DNA from: Pseudoips prasinana
Lineage: Eukaryota > Arthropoda > Insecta > Lepidoptera > Nolidae
Reading direction: 5' to 3'
Length of the DNA stretch: 64,000 nt
Assembly (NCBI GenBank): GCA_951640165.1
Contig: OX621265.1
Coordinates: forward strand, 18,675,001 to 18,739,000
Shown: piece by piece, positions 1-14,400 of the stretch
How positions within the stretch are numbered: the stretch's first letter is position 1
Layout: each line of letters opens with the position of its first letter
Position numbers and translations under genes: made by a program
The notes under the pieces: model-generated
Database searches by the model: none
What the model saw: the letters and a program-made list of their open reading frames with translations, nothing else
Told to the model about the DNA's origin: nothing

Positions 1-2
1 GC

Positions 3-344
3 GCCTCCCGCTGCAGATCTATTCTAAATAGCCTGCAGCGTGTGGCAGCCATACGGATTGCACGAGGATACCGTACGGTATCTTTTGAGGCGGAAACACT
101 CATGGCGCACCTCCCACCTTTCGATCTATACTGGCGGTAGTCGACGGGGCGGTTTTTACCGAAATACGCGTCCGCCAGGGGATCGGTGGGGCTCCAGATT
201 GAGTATAGACGGGATGCACATCGGTGCATACTGACACAGTGGCGCACACGGCTTGAGTTGCGCCTGAACGTGTCTTCGGTGCTATCCTGCCTCACCTCGA
301 GGCCTGGGTGGGAAGGAAGGGCGGTTAGGTCACCTACAGACTGA
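3..344 (+). pseudogene. R1-like LINE reverse transcriptase, C-terminal fragment
   Basis: Frame from position 3 reads SILNSLQRVAAIRIARGYRT then VSFEAETLMAHLPPFDLYW. This is the connection segment of R1/TRAS-type polymerases (QR.AL.R...GYRTVS..A...LAG.PPLDL). An in-frame TAG sits at 138-140. The same frame then continues with EYRRDAHRCILTQWRTRLEL to a TGA at 342-344. The element is dead. It probably lies in an upstream FAR intron, since the next exon starts at 1212. The family is judged by eye only. Confidence 0.75.
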
Positions 345-717
345 CTCAGATACTCACCGGATACGGGTGAATATTCGATAGATCGGTCGAAAAGTGACGA
401 CACATTGTCACCATTGCGGGAGCGACCTGGACTCTGCCCAGGTGGCTAGGTATTATTTTACCAATCTTAAATTGATTTGGAAATACACCACAAGTACAAG
501 TGTATGTAAATACCCAAGTGCTGAATAAATTTCATTATTTCACCTTCGTCTAAAAATTCGTTGCCATAAATTGCATTGTGGTTTTGCCAAGGCTTCTATA
601 TTGTCTTTGATTGCAGACATTGAATCATCGTGTCTATGGGATTTTTAGCCTCCATATATGCTTCAATTAGAGTTTTGCGGTTTAATTATCACCGACTTAT
701 TCGTATTTTATATAGTA
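345..717. other. Intron DNA without recognised content
   Basis: AT-rich sequence between the R1-like fragment and the next dispersed repeat. No exon with consistent splice phase or repeat arm was recognised. Confidence 0.4.
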
Positions 718-1100
718 ACTAGCTATGTCCCGCGGTTTGACCCGCGTTGAAGTAGTTTTGGCGTAAAAGAGTAACAAACATACATCCATACATTATACTC
801 ACAAACATTCGCATTTATAGTATTAGTAGGATAGCTAGCGGTATTGCCAGCTAATAGAATAGCTCGCAGGTGGTAGATTAAATTTATTCCTACTTACTTG
901 ACACTTATCGTCATATTTTGGACAAATCACACATTTTTTTTATAAATTGTACCCTATGTGTTATTCTGATGTATAACCTATATTATTGTAAAGTTTCATT
1001 AAAATCCATTTAGTAGCTTTTTTGTGAAAGAGTAACAAACATCCATCCATTCATACTTACAAACTTTCACGTTGATATTATATATTAGTAGGATTCTAAA
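718..1100 (+). repeat. Dispersed repeat with CCCGCG start (family R)
   Basis: Begins AACTAGCTATGTCCCGCGG and carries AGAGTAACAAACATACATCC. The same vocabulary (ACTAGCTGTGCCCCGCGG, TTTAACGCGGG, CGGGGCACAGCTAG) recurs at 15146, 49083, 49580, 50225, 51402, 52120, 55815, 56157, 57345, 57860 and 58922. Copies occur in both orientations and truncated to different extents. This suits a non-autonomous retroelement or the 3' end of an RTE-like LINE. No coding capacity. Confidence 0.65.
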
Positions 1101-1211
1101 GCATCAGTAGTACTTTCATATAGCATTTATTGTTTTTTAAGATGATCTCTAATTGTTTGGCGAAAAAGTTTGCGTTTAGAAGGATCTTTGATGAATATGT
1201 TCTGCCCTCAG

Positions 1212-1370
1212 GTCATTTGTCCACGTATCTACTGCGTACGCGCACGCCTGTGAGAACTTCATTGGTAATGAAGTCTTAGAAGACTTCTACCCGAGTCCCA
1301 TTCAGCCTCAAACCTTGATCAGCACGGTAGAGAGTGTGGAGGAAACCAAACTGAACGAGATCACTCCCAG
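1212..1370 (+). CDS. FAR coding exon a (VHVSTAY segment)
   Basis: The acceptor is the AG at 1210-1211 after a pyrimidine-rich tract; the donor is GTAAAT at 1371. The frame reads SFVHVSTAYAHACENF and ends ...NEITPR, the usual FAR segment after the Rossmann core (VHVSTAY ... EE...L..MTPK). The exon starts with the last base of a split codon and ends with two bases (AG) that join a C in the next exon to give Ser. Earlier exons are not in the window. Confidence 0.92.
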
Positions 1371-2453
1371 GTAAATGCTATCCATCTAAAACATAGATAT
1401 TAACCTGTGACTGCCTCGTTGGTCTAGCGGTAGCGTGTTCAACCGCAGATAATGAGGTCTTGGGTTCAAATCCCGGGTCGGGCCAAAAAGTGATTTATGG
1501 ATTTTTCCGTAAAAAGATATTTCTCAGTATCAGCCCGAAGTCTGGAAGTTGGCGGTATTACACCCCCGTGCCTCGGAGAGCACGTAAAGCTGTCGGTCCT
1601 GTACCTGAATTCTTTCCGGTCGTGTCGCTAGGCGTCCCATCGGATCATGAGAGTGATGGAATAGAAAGTGCCCCTGTGTTATTTATAAAGTGTAACGCGA
1701 GTAAAACCGCGGGGCACAGCTAGTGTGTAATATTATTATTTCCCATTGCAGCTTAATAAAAAACTGGCCAAATACATATTCGTTTGCGAAGGCTGTAGCG
1801 GAAGAAGCTGTCAGAACCATGTCTGATGGTCTACCGATTTGCATAGTGCGACCAGCTATAGGTACGTATGCCTCTTTCCTTGAGCATATCCAACAATTTA
1901 TTAAGAGTAGTTTAAAATGATATTGTCAGCTCTCCACTGAGCAATATGATGGTACTTATGAGTTCAGTATTATTAACAGAATTCAAAAGATTCTAGTCTT
2001 CTAGCATTATTCGCAATGCAAAGCGTTAATCTAAAAGTAATCATAATAACTCATAGTTGAATTAAGTTCGCCTTGTACATGATATGTCTAATATTTTATG
2101 TAAATATGTATTTCTGTGTGCAATAAAGTATAAATTAATAAAAAATGTATAAATAATAATAATGAATAAATAATAAAAAAGGTTTATTCCTAACAAGCAC
2201 AGATAATCCTTAACTTAGCGTTCCTTAACTAATTGCGTTTAGTTTACATAATACTTATGAAGCATGCAACATTATAAGTACTAGCTAGGAAAGGCGTCTA
2301 CCTCAGCAAATGTTACAGTAAATAATAATTATTACTGTAACGTTGATCTTCCGATAGCGCTTAAAGAACTACTTTTAATTAATTTACAAAATTATTATGC
2401 GTACCGACCTGTAGTAGCGTTTGGTTGCGAGTCCAACCACTTTAAGTGTCATA

Positions 2454-2490
<37 letters not shown>

Positions 2491-5400
2491 CTATAGTCTT
2501 TTCGCCATAAGATGAGTTCCCTGACAGTTATTTTTTTCCGTGGCCAGCATACTACTTTAGACGAATAAAAAATAAACTGGCAAAAAAATTAAAATAGAAA
2601 CGATAAAAAAATATTATCTTTCGTAAATTACTAAGTAAATTATTGTAGTTATAATTAACAGTTAATAAAATAAGTTAATAAAATTAAAAAGTATAAATCT
2701 TAAAAATGTCTAATGCGTTGAACGGAACGTCGGCCAATAGACATTGACACTACTCATATATTGACACTAATCCGATTCCATGCTCTTTGCCAACTGAATC
2801 GATATTATAAAAAAATCGATTATATTTCGTTAGGTCACGTCACTACAATTGTCAGACAAGAACTGTCAGGGAACTCATCGTATGGCGAAAATACCATAAA
2901 GTTAGTATACCTACGGAATAGAGCAACAAACAAACGAAACTGTCAAACGAAACCGAAATAGGATGACATTTGTGTATGTAGAAATGTTTATGTGTGCGTG
3001 TCAATGATGTATCTCATATCGATTTTTGCATTAATATCGATATCGATAATATTAATCAGTACTGTGTGGTGACGGCATAGAATATCATCATTCCATCTCA
3101 TCCCGTGGGGGGCGTGGGGTAGAAATCGACCGAGGGAATACGTACCAGAGAAAGGGCGGCAGCGTTTTTCTGTGAACTGTGACCATCTTACTGCGATCGC
3201 CAACCCGTCTGCCAAGCGTGGCGATTATGGCATATCCCCCCATTCTTTGGGAAGGCTTTGGTCCAGCAGTGGATGTAATTTGGCTGAAATGATGATGATG
3301 ATGAATCAGTCCCAGTGATAGTACTAAAATAGGATGGGATGGTATTTTGCATGGCTGAAACTACGATTCGTGAAGTAAGAATATTTAAGAAAAACTCCGA
3401 AGATGTTTTAAATAATTTATTTTTCGCATTAGAGTTGTCGGTTGTCGCTTAACTCTTCGCTGTTTGACAATTTTGTGAGCGTATATACTTTGAACGATTA
3501 AAATGAAGATAAAAGATTGTCAATCACTAGATAGGTAATGATATACACGGCTATAGATATAAACGCGCGTTCGTCTCATTAAATTCTTAATTCATTTATT
3601 CCGTAAAAAAATACATTTATGTGGAATCGTAATTTTTTACCCTACTGTGCAGTACAGGACGTGGCAGCTACTGAAAACACTGTCAGTAAACTCAGTAGGT
3701 AACCTTTTTTTAAATAAAATTTACTTATTGTTTGTGTGTTCACTTAAACCAACTCTATACCAAGCATTTTTGTCACTCAATCAGAAATGTTGTAATATGC
3801 CCTGCTGTACAATTTGGCTTTAATAATTCTTTTGAACTTATTCCTAGACAATTCTCTAATATCATTGGGAGGTTTGTTATAGAATCTTATACATTGCCCA
3901 ATAAAAGAGTTACTTATTTTGTGGAGATGGGTTCGGATTATGTTGCAATGCTGTATGTATGTATGCAACATAAGATTATTCTTATATCTATATTTATACT
4001 ACAGTTAGGATGTTAACCTCTTTGAACTTTTCTCTTAGACACTCTCGGGTCAAGATTATAAATGGCTCTAAAAGCGTTTTATTGCAATATAAATATGGTG
4101 TTAATGTCAGCAGAGCTACCCCAGAGAACTCTATAGGACTATATACTATGAACATAACTGAAATAAACTATTCTAGCGCAATTCTAATGCAAACGCTAGG
4201 CTTGCGTTCCGAGGAGGACTCGATTGAGACATATTTAGAAGAATTTGGGATTACATCCATTTCCAGGAGATACACATCTGAACGTCACATAAGGTGCTTT
4301 AATATCAGTAATACATATTAGTTTACCGCGTGATAGACAGTGGACACGAAATATCGATAACTTGATTAAGCCCTAGTGTAAACAGAAAATTATTTCTTTA
4401 CACAAAATATTCGTAAATTCTGCATTATGTGTATTAGATCGCTTCTTACATTAATAAATGTTTATAGAAGACAATGAACACACTTAGTGCCTAAAATTCG
4501 AAGCGCATCGGCAAAAATAAATCCTAAATCAGGAGGTGTCGATTTGGAATAATTTACCAGTGAAATAAACAGTTTTCAGGGTTTTTTCTCTGTGTTGTAC
4601 AACAATCTATCACTGAACAATTCACCATATCTCTGAAGAAATATTTTTCAAAAATATTCACGATTTCACGTAAAATCAGAAAAATTCTCAGGAGTCAAAT
4701 TCGCAGCGTGCCGATAAGTACCGAAGAACTGTCAAACAGATGCCAAAAACAGTTCTGTTGCGTCGCATCACGCATCTCTTTTTATCATACAGTGTTGCAG
4801 CTAGTGATATTTCGCTCCCTCAGTCCTTTGATGCTCTATTCCGTAGGTATACTAACTTTATGGAAAATACCAAAGATATTATATTTGGAAAATACTATAG
4901 TATTGCGTCATTGCTGTGTTTGCCTATCAAAACTGTCAAAAAGGCAGTTTGTTAGCAGCGGAATCTTAAATTTGATCTGCCAGTAGTAACGTTAACGTAG
5001 TCAACGTAAACTTGAACAGCTTATATCCAAAAACTGTATTAGCCGATTTCATTTTTTTTTTAATTGTAACATTCTTTGGGCGCGTTGTACACTTTTTGGT
5101 AGAACAAAAACCATGGAACTCGCGTCATCGTCACGTCACGCTTCCCATGAGCTATATGTGTACTATTTGGGTGACTCAAAAGCAAACACTTCTTTAGGCG
5201 CGTTGAGCACGTTTTGGTTGAACACAAATCATGGAACTCGCGTCATCAAAGTCAAAAATCATTTATTCCGTAAAAAAATTACATTTATGTGGAATCGTCA
5301 TATTTTTTTACCCTACCGTGCAGTGCATGACGTGGCAGCTACTGAGAAACACTGCCAGAAAACTCAGTAGGAATCCTTTTTTAAAATAAAATATCCTTAA

Positions 5401-8400
5401 GATTAATTACAATCATGTGTGTTGACTCAGAACAACTCAATCCCAAGCACTTTTATCACTTAAATAATCAGAAATTTTGTAATATGCTCTGCTACACAAT
5501 TTGGCTTTAATAAGTCTTTTAAACATAATCATAGACAATTCTCTAATATCATTGGGAACATCACGCTTCCCATGAACTATATGTGAACTTTTTGGGTGAC
5601 CCAAAAGCAAACACTTCTTTAGGCGCGTTGAGCACGTTTTGGTTGAACACAAATCATGGAACTCGCGTCATCGTCACGTCACGCTTCCCATGAGCTATAT
5701 GTGTACTTTTTGGGTGACCCAAAAGCATGAAACTTATTTAGGCGCGTTGAGCACTCTTTGGTTGAACACAAATCATGGAACTCGCGTCATCGTCACGTCA
5801 CGCTTCCTATGAGCTATATGTGTACTTTTTGGGTGACCCAAAAGCAAACACTTCTTTAGGCGCGTTGAGCACGTTTTGGTTGAACACAAATCATGGAACT
5901 CGCGTCATCGTCACGTCACGCTTCCCATGAGCTATATGTGTACTTTTTGGGTGACCCAAAAGCATGAAACTTATTTAGGCGCGTTGAGCACTCTTTGGTT
6001 GAACACAAATCATGGAACTCGCGTCATCGTCACGTCACGCTTCCCATGAGCTATATGTGTACTTTTTGGGTGACCCAAAAGCATGAAACTTATTTAGGCG
6101 CGTTGAGCACTCTTTGGTTGAACACAAATCATGGAACTCGCGTCATCGTCACGTCACGCTTCCTATGAGCTATATGTGTACTTTTTGGGTGACCCAAAAG
6201 CAAACACTTCTTTAGGCGCGTTGAGCACGTTTTGGTTGAACACAAATCATGGAACTCGCGTCATCGTCACGTCACGCTTCCCATGAGCTATATGTGTACT
6301 TTTTGGGTGACCCAAAAGCATGAAACTTATTTAGGCGCGTTGAGCACTCTTTGGTTGAACACAAATCATGGAACTCGCGTCATCGTCACGTCACGCTTCC
6401 TATGAGCTATATGTGTACTTTTTGGGTGACCCAAAAGCAAACACTTCTTTAGGCGCGTTGAGCACGTTTTGGTTGAACACAAATCATGGAACTCGCGTCA
6501 TCGTCACGTCACGCTTCCCATGAGCTATATGTGTACTCTTTGGGTGACGCAAAAGCATGAAACTTTAGACAGATTCAACTTTAGACGACTAACATAATTA
6601 TTTGATTAATTTCAGTGATATGTGCTGAAAGAGAACCTAAGCCTGGTTGGGTGGATCTGAGCAATATTTTTGGAGCCAGTGGGGTAAGTCATCATCAGCC
6701 TGATACCGTCCACTGATGGACATAGACCTAATCCCAGCGTGAGAGAGTATGCCGTGCCCGGCTGGCTTCTCCCCGGTTGGGCGCCGCCCCTGGGACCGCT
6801 GGCGTTTGGAAGAGGGGATGTCCACTCGTCTTGTATAAGCGGTCCCGGGAAGTGGTAACCTGCTGTAGCTCAGGTTGCCTAAACACGCTTGTGAGTGCTG
6901 GGCAGAGGGGGAGGCGTTCATGGCCCCTCTATACTGATGTGTTCGTTCACGAGTGCCCAGAGCCCCCGCTACAAGCACTGTGAGGCTGGCTACCGTGGTG
7001 GTTTTAGTAGGGAGCTCTACATACCCCGTCGCCTCTCCAAGCGACGGAATTGCGATATGATAGCATTTCCACCACGTACAAAAAGGTACTTGGTACACAG
7101 ACGCTGCTGCCCAACCACCTGTAACCACCTTTTACGGCACCCATGGAAACCGCATGGCTTAAAAGTGGGGTAATTACTTTAGCCCACTTTTAAGCCGTAA
7201 ATTGTTATAATATAATCTTTGTTTGCGTAAAATATGGCGAGGACGAGTTTTTACGAAGTCATACTTAGTTTTACATAATTTTATTGGAATGACATGCGAA
7301 TTTGTTCGAACATAATTAAATATTTATAGGCATTGACTTGCGTATTTACAAATGTAAATTTAAACAATGATAATCATTAGTGCTCAATGCCAAAGTATAG
7401 CAAAAACATCGTAATAATATTTAATATTTAAATAATTAACGAATGATGATAATAATATCCATGGATATTATTCAGACACGGCCAACTGGTCCCAAACTAA
7501 GCAGAGCTTGTATATTGCTGTGTTCATTACCACAATCGCTCCACATTTAGCAACTACATTCAATAGTGGTAGACTATCTCGTGATACTTAGGACCCTTAA
7601 ATTAATCCTCGGTGCTATTGCAGCTGGCTTTTCTAGTTGCAATGCTCTCGTTTCATGAGGCTATAGCCTCTTTACATCATTCTGTCTCCCGCTTTGCTCT
7701 GGAGGGAAGTGGAACAATTCATTTTCCAACTCCTCCTTTTATTTCTTTCTGATTAAATTCGTTGCGGGATCCAAGACAGTTAAAGCGATTCCCCGGGACA
7801 TGCCTGAGCCTCACCGCTCAGTGTCATTTCATTGTGTGCCACTGTTTATCCTGGCTTACAGGAGTTGCAGTGGTGGGTAAGAGGGAGGAACTAGTCCCGT
7901 TAAAAAATTAAAATATCTAGTGATACTGCTGGCTGAATATTGGTGATTCTCTACCATTTAAGTATAGTCAAATTTTTCAAAGGTGAATACTTAGTCAGCT
8001 GATTAGACATAAATTCCTCCATAACACACATTTCAGATTAAACTTTGTTACAGTTATTTACAATATTACATCTCTTGTAGTTACTGCAATATAGAATGAA
8101 TCTTGTATGTTCTACCACACACCTCACACTAGGTACTGTGGTTGACTTTGTCATTTGTTTGCGACGCATCGGCGCTAAATCACCTACTAAAATAAAAGTC
8201 ATCTCAAATATCTTAGCTTTAAAATATACTTAAATAAGACATAAGACCATTTACTGGAGTCCACTCCATGTGTCTCAGGTTATCAACCCTCCAGGGTTGA
8301 TAACCTGAGACACAGGAACCAACCTAGTTCAGGTATCTACCATAGTATCTATCGTTGTGAAAAAATGTATGTGTACCTTCTTCAAACTGTATTGTAATAT

Positions 8401-11400
8401 GGTGAGAAATAAACGATTTATTATTATTATTTACTAGGGACTGTTAATCATTGCTTAAGACCCTCTTTCTCAGATTCATTACATCGGTGAGACTGCAATA
8501 CCGCCTAAATAAATATGTATGCAACGCCATCATAATCCAAAATTTGGTCCGTTGTAGAAAAAGTATTAACATACATACATACATAGACTCACGCCTGTTT
8601 CCCAGATGGGAACGGATTTCCATTCGTCACGATCTTTGCACATGTCTTTTGCCTCGATTACTGTCATTATATTCTTAAAGCGTAGCAAAAATTTAAATCA
8701 CGCGGTACTGCAGTGTCAACGACGATTGTGACTTGTCCAAAGCACATCATGTAATTTTGTCAGAAACACTAACCACTACGATAAAATTTCTGGGCATTCA
8801 AATTTTTTAAGTAGATATTAACGGCATAAGATCAACGGGACCAGCGGTTTTCATGGGTAAGTCATAAGTCATAAGTCATTTATTTCATAACAAATACATT
8901 TGTGTTGAAAATTTTAAAACTAAATTTACAAATTAAAATTACATAATTACATTACACTATTATCAATTTTATATTATTATTAACCATTAATTACATTATT
9001 ATCAATTTTATATTATTATGTTCATACCATTTCATTATATAATTAGGAAGTCATTTGTCATGTATAAATTCTTGTACACTATAAAAGCCTTTCTTCAATA
9101 AATAGTTTTTTAATTTGTCCCTGAATATATTTGGTCGATATATGCTTTTAAATTCTAAAGGCAACTTATTATATAATGAGACCGATTGTACTCTCGAGCT
9201 GTGTTGAACCACATTAAGTTTGGCTTGGAACAATGAAGGTATGTCCTTTCTACGAGTTTGCTCTCTAATTTGTCTTTCCTCAACATTTTCAAATTTGAGG
9301 AGATTTTTTACAAAGCCTGTTAATAAAACTAATATGTATAAGCACGGGGCAGTCAAAATTTCTGGCTTAATAAAATATTCTCTGCATGAATCCATTTGCT
9401 GCAAGCGGAGCATTGTTCTTATCGCTCTTTTTTGTAAAACAAACACTGACTGGATGTTGTAGTTGTAACTATTGCCCCAGAATTTGATGCTATATCGGAG
9501 CTTCGACTCAACCAGAGCAAAATAAACCAACTTGAGTTGAGCCAAGCTGAGTTCGTCTCTCAAATTACGAATAGCATAGCATGCAGAACTAATTGCTTTC
9601 GTTATGGATGATGTTTCCAATTTCCAATTCAGCAAAGCGTCAATATGTACTCCTAAGAACTTAACATTATCAACTACATCTACTTTATCTCCACAAGACA
9701 CTACTTGAAGACTGTTTTTATTTCTTACTGTAGTTTTGAACAGCATACATTTCGTTTTATTTACGTTAAGTTTCAGATTATTAGAGCCAAACCATTTCTC
9801 AAAAGCTTTTACGCCGGCGTTTACCTTAGATTCTAAATCAGTTAATGTATCTGCAGATATTATACTCGTAGCATTTGTATCATCTGCAAATATAATAAGT
9901 TTGATATCGGGTATTTGTGATTTTATGTATTCAGTCAGGTCATTCAGGAATAAAATAAAGAAAATTGGTCCCAGGATAGAGCCCTGAGGTACTCCACGAA
10001 AAACTGTAATTAAGTTTGATATGTAAACGTTTTCTTCATCATTTACTATAGTTTTGATTTCTACATACTGTCTTCTGTTATGCAAATATGAACTGAAAAG
10101 TTTTAGTACATTTTCTCGAATACCATAGTGTTCTAACTTTGACAACAGGATATTGTGATCGACGGTATCAAATGCAGAACTTAAATCTAAAAAGATGCCT
10201 GCCACTTTATGCCTGTCATTTAATTTACAGACAACCTCGTCCACTAAAGCTTCAATAGCATCAGTGGTGCCTTTAGTTTTTTGGTATCCAAATTGCTGAC
10301 AGTTTAAAATATTTTGAGTGTTTATATGTTTCAAAAGCCTATCTTTCATTATTTTCTCAAAAATCTTGGACAAAACGGGTAGCAAGGAGATTGGTCTATA
10401 GTTGCCGGCCTCTGTTTTTGACCCTTTTTTAAATATTGGGATAACACGGGCGATTTTAAATTGTTCAGGAAACAGGCCAACCTCAATGCACTCATTGTAA
10501 AACAAAGCTAAAGGTGTTGCAAACAGGTCAATATTATCTTTGATGATAGTAAGAGGAATTTCATCATGACCAACTGCAGATTTATTTACCATTTTCTTAA
10601 CTATATTTAGTACTTCTAAAGGAGTGACTAAGTCAAAATGCATGCTTTCTTCTATTCTGTTAATATTGTCAGTCAAAAATGTCAAAGCCTGATTGTGGTC
10701 ACACGCCCTCAGGCATACACTGTTGTCAAATGTTTTAGAAAAAATGTTAGCAACTTCTAGAGGATTACTGATTACTTTATTGTCAATTTTAAGAAGAATT
10801 TGTTCATGGTCATAGTTTTTGGTATTATTACGTCGTCTATTTACTATTTTCCAAATTTCTTTACTAGAATCTGATGCCTTATTTATTTGGTTTCTAACAT
10901 CGTTCCTTTTAGCATGATTTACTACTCTTCTATACATTTTTATGTATCTATTACGATATTCAATAATCGATTTTTCGCATTTAATCTTATCTATAGTGTT
11001 AAGAAACCGTTTAACTTTGCTGGCCACTCTTATTCCCTTGGATACCCAGTTTGAAAGCCGTTTTCTTTTGATATTCATTTTAAGTTTAGTTTTTTTGAAA
11101 GTCGAAGAATGCATATTTCTTAATTGTCCTATGAAAGTATTAATACCAGAGCTCCAATTTGTATACAATAACTTTTTCCTGAATTCAATTTTGTTTTTTG
11201 AATTATATATCCGTTTGTAAAAACGGATGTAAATCGGTTCGTTTTTATATGCGACTTTTTCTAAATAGATGGAACAAAATAATCCTGCATGTCCATCCGC
11301 CAGCCCATTATGGTCAACACTCGTATTTTTTACAGAATAGTCAGGTAAATTAGTCAAAATATTGTCTATGCACGATTGTGATTGATTCCTTATAAATGTC

Positions 11401-14400
11401 GGAGAGTTAATTAGGTACCTGAAGTTATAACAAGTTAACAGTGATATAAAAGTATTTTGCCTTATGTCATCTTTTAGTAAATTAATGTTAAAGTCACCAC
11501 AAATTATACACTGTTTATTGAAGAAATGCAGTAATAGTTTTTCTAATCTATCCATAAAATTTTCAAAATTACTATTTTCAGGAGGCCTGTAACAACAAAT
11601 TATATCCCACAGGGATCGGTTCTTGGTCCAATTGTGTTTTGAGACGGTGTTTTTCTATCCGTCGAAGAGTTAATGAACTTTGCACGTTCTAACAAGTGAT
11701 TTTTACAGATAATCGTGGGACCCGGCCTGGGCCTAATGAGGGTTGTCTATGCAAGTAACGCTATCCGCATCGGTCTCATACCAGTTGATTATGTCAACAA
11801 CGCCATCATTGCAGCCGGATGGGAAACTGCGAACAAACAAACACAAGAAGCAGCCAAGATCTATACTGTTACTACGTCTACAAGAAATAGAACTTTGTGG
11901 GGTAAGCAAGTAGTTAAGATGACATGAAGTTTATCATCATAACAGCTCAAAGAAGTCCAATGCTGAACAAAAGACTCCTACAAGAATCATCTTGAGGGGA
12001 TATGCCATCAGCGCCACACTTGGTAGATGGGGTGGCGATCGCAGTGTTATGGTCATAGCAGTCAGAAAGTAGCTGCTGTCCGTCTTCTGGTGGATATTCC
12101 TTCTAGTCGACTTCTACGGGATGATATCGGGAAATGATATTCTGATATATTTGTTGCCACAAAGCCCAATTTATAAATTTAACAAAACGAACGAACTAAA
12201 TCTTTTAGAACTATTGTAAACAATACTTTTTTACCACTCACGCATATGGTAACACTCAGGCCATGATCATTAGTAGTACTTATATGCGAAACTGTCTTCG
12301 ACTACGTATCGCTCCCTACGGTATGTTTAATAGGCCATCCAATAGCATACACTGATACTGCTAAAAACTGGGTATTTCCTTCGATAATACTTTGTCTTGG
12401 AAAGCTTAGGTTTCAGTAGTTAGTAGAACTTTAGTTTCCACTCGTTAAAACGTCTTCAAACCTTCATACACCTGACAACGAAAATCACACTAGCTCAGAC
12501 ACTCTTACAACCCATTATAGACTACGCGGACTACTGTTACCTTCATGCTACTGAGGAGCTGTTAAATAAATTTGAGCGCTTGCAAAACTTTTTCATTCGT
12601 TTTGTATTTGGTCTCAAAAACTATGATCATGTCTCCCAACTTTCGCAAGGATCTCAAGTGGCTCACTATCCGTTTTCGTAGGAATACTCGCGTATAGAGT
12701 ATCTCTTATATATCCCTACCTACGGGAGCGTTTCTCCTTAAATATCCTATCCAAAAAAGCGATTTTTACTCCCTACTTTTATACGGTGCATGCCGTGAGG
12801 TTGTGGAATTCTCTTCCGCCTAACATCCTGATATATAAATACAATCACTATATTTAAAAAAACGAGAACATTATCTCTTATCTCCAACCTAATGTTTGTG
12901 TACATTGTATATGTAGTATATTATATAGTCTTTATTATGTATATCGCCCCTTCCCCCCTTATGTATTATTAGTATGTTGTGTATAAATAAACTAAGTAGT
13001 GTATAGTAGCATAAATCTACACACGGTGTAGTCTTTATCGGATTAGTTTCTGCTCTCGCTGGTCTGCTGGAAGAGTTTTCTACCTATATTGAAATAAGCA
13101 GTACCTTTGTGCAATCTTTTCCTTATTTAGGGTTCCGTAGCCAAATGGCACAAAATGGAACCCTTATAGATTCGACATGTCTGTCTGTCTATCCGTCCGT
13201 ATGACACAGTCACTTTTTTCCGAAACTATAAGAGCTGTAATTATGAAACTTGGTAAGTAGATGTATTCTGTGAACCGCATTAAGATTTTCACAGAAAAAT
13301 AGAAAAAAAACTTGGGGCTCCCCATACACAGACTGGAATTCAAAAAAAAATTTTTCATCGTACCCATACATGTGGCTTATCTATGAATAGGTCTTTAAAA
13401 ATGATATTGAGGTTTCTAATATTATTTTTTTCTGAACTGAATAGTTGGGGCAAGAGATACTTCCAAAGTGGTAAAATGCACTCATTTTACCACTTTGGAA
13501 GTGTCTCTCGTATAAACTATTCAGTAACTTCTAAAATAATTCCCCTCCCCCCCGTATCTTTTAAAATAAGAGAATGATAAAACTAAAAAAATATATGATG
13601 TACATTACCATGCACACTTCCCCGAAAATTAGTTTGAACGAGATCTAGTAAGTAGTTTTTTTTTTATGTCACAAACCGTAAACCGCAATTTACCTTTAAT
13701 TTAATCAACTTAAATACTTGCTGTTACGGAACCCTTCATGTGCGTGTTCGACCCGCACTTGGCCGGTTTTTGTTATTTATTGTCGTTGTGTTTTTGATGT
13801 GAAACATCTATAGCCGCACGTAAAACAGATTTCTGGCGTGGCGACGCATGCCGTGGCGTCGCGTAGCCACGCTATACGACAGTAGTGTGTACGGTGTGGC
13901 GACGCGTCGCCATGCGCAATCTACTTTTTATTTTATCATTATGACATATTTAGTTCCTATCACAATATGTTCTTTTCTGCATATTACTTTTACAAAATAA
14001 TGTCGATGTTTCACATCTGCCAGGCGTCCCGTGACGGCTCACATTTTTTTTGTGTGTACATAAATTATTTAATAAAAACAATAAAAATTTATAAGATATT
14101 TATATAACAAATTGTATGGCGTATATCCTTTTTATCCAAATAAGTATCCAACCTTATTCATATTAGGTATGGTAGGTTATAATGAGTTAAAAGTTAGAAG
14201 AAGTTTAGCGTTGGTCTCATATATTTTCAAGGTGATGAGAGGGAAAATTCAAAACCCAATCGTATTGCAACAAGTGTGCATGTATGTTCTGGACAGATAT
14301 GTGTGGCGGCGGCGGCGACCGCGGCTACTGGCTGTGCCGCGCGGCCGCACTAATCTGATGGGCGAGGCCCCGTTTACGCGCGCACTTCATATTCTTAACC

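Noticed and set aside
1420..1485. Apparent tRNA gene (A and B boxes)
   Set aside because: The same head recurs with a common non-tRNA body at other loci, so it is a SINE head. No proper acceptor stem closes it.
4010..4321. 103-codon + strand frame
   Set aside because: The opposite strand carries clear LINE C-terminal motifs over the same bases.
5073..6560. Minisatellite as a CRISPR-like array
   Set aside because: Eukaryotic context; units are contiguous with no unique spacers between conserved repeats.
6637..7128. 163-codon minus-strand frame in GC-rich DNA
   Set aside because: It overlaps FAR exon c antisense and lies in a GC-rich repeat. No family motif and no splice context; a shadow of high GC.
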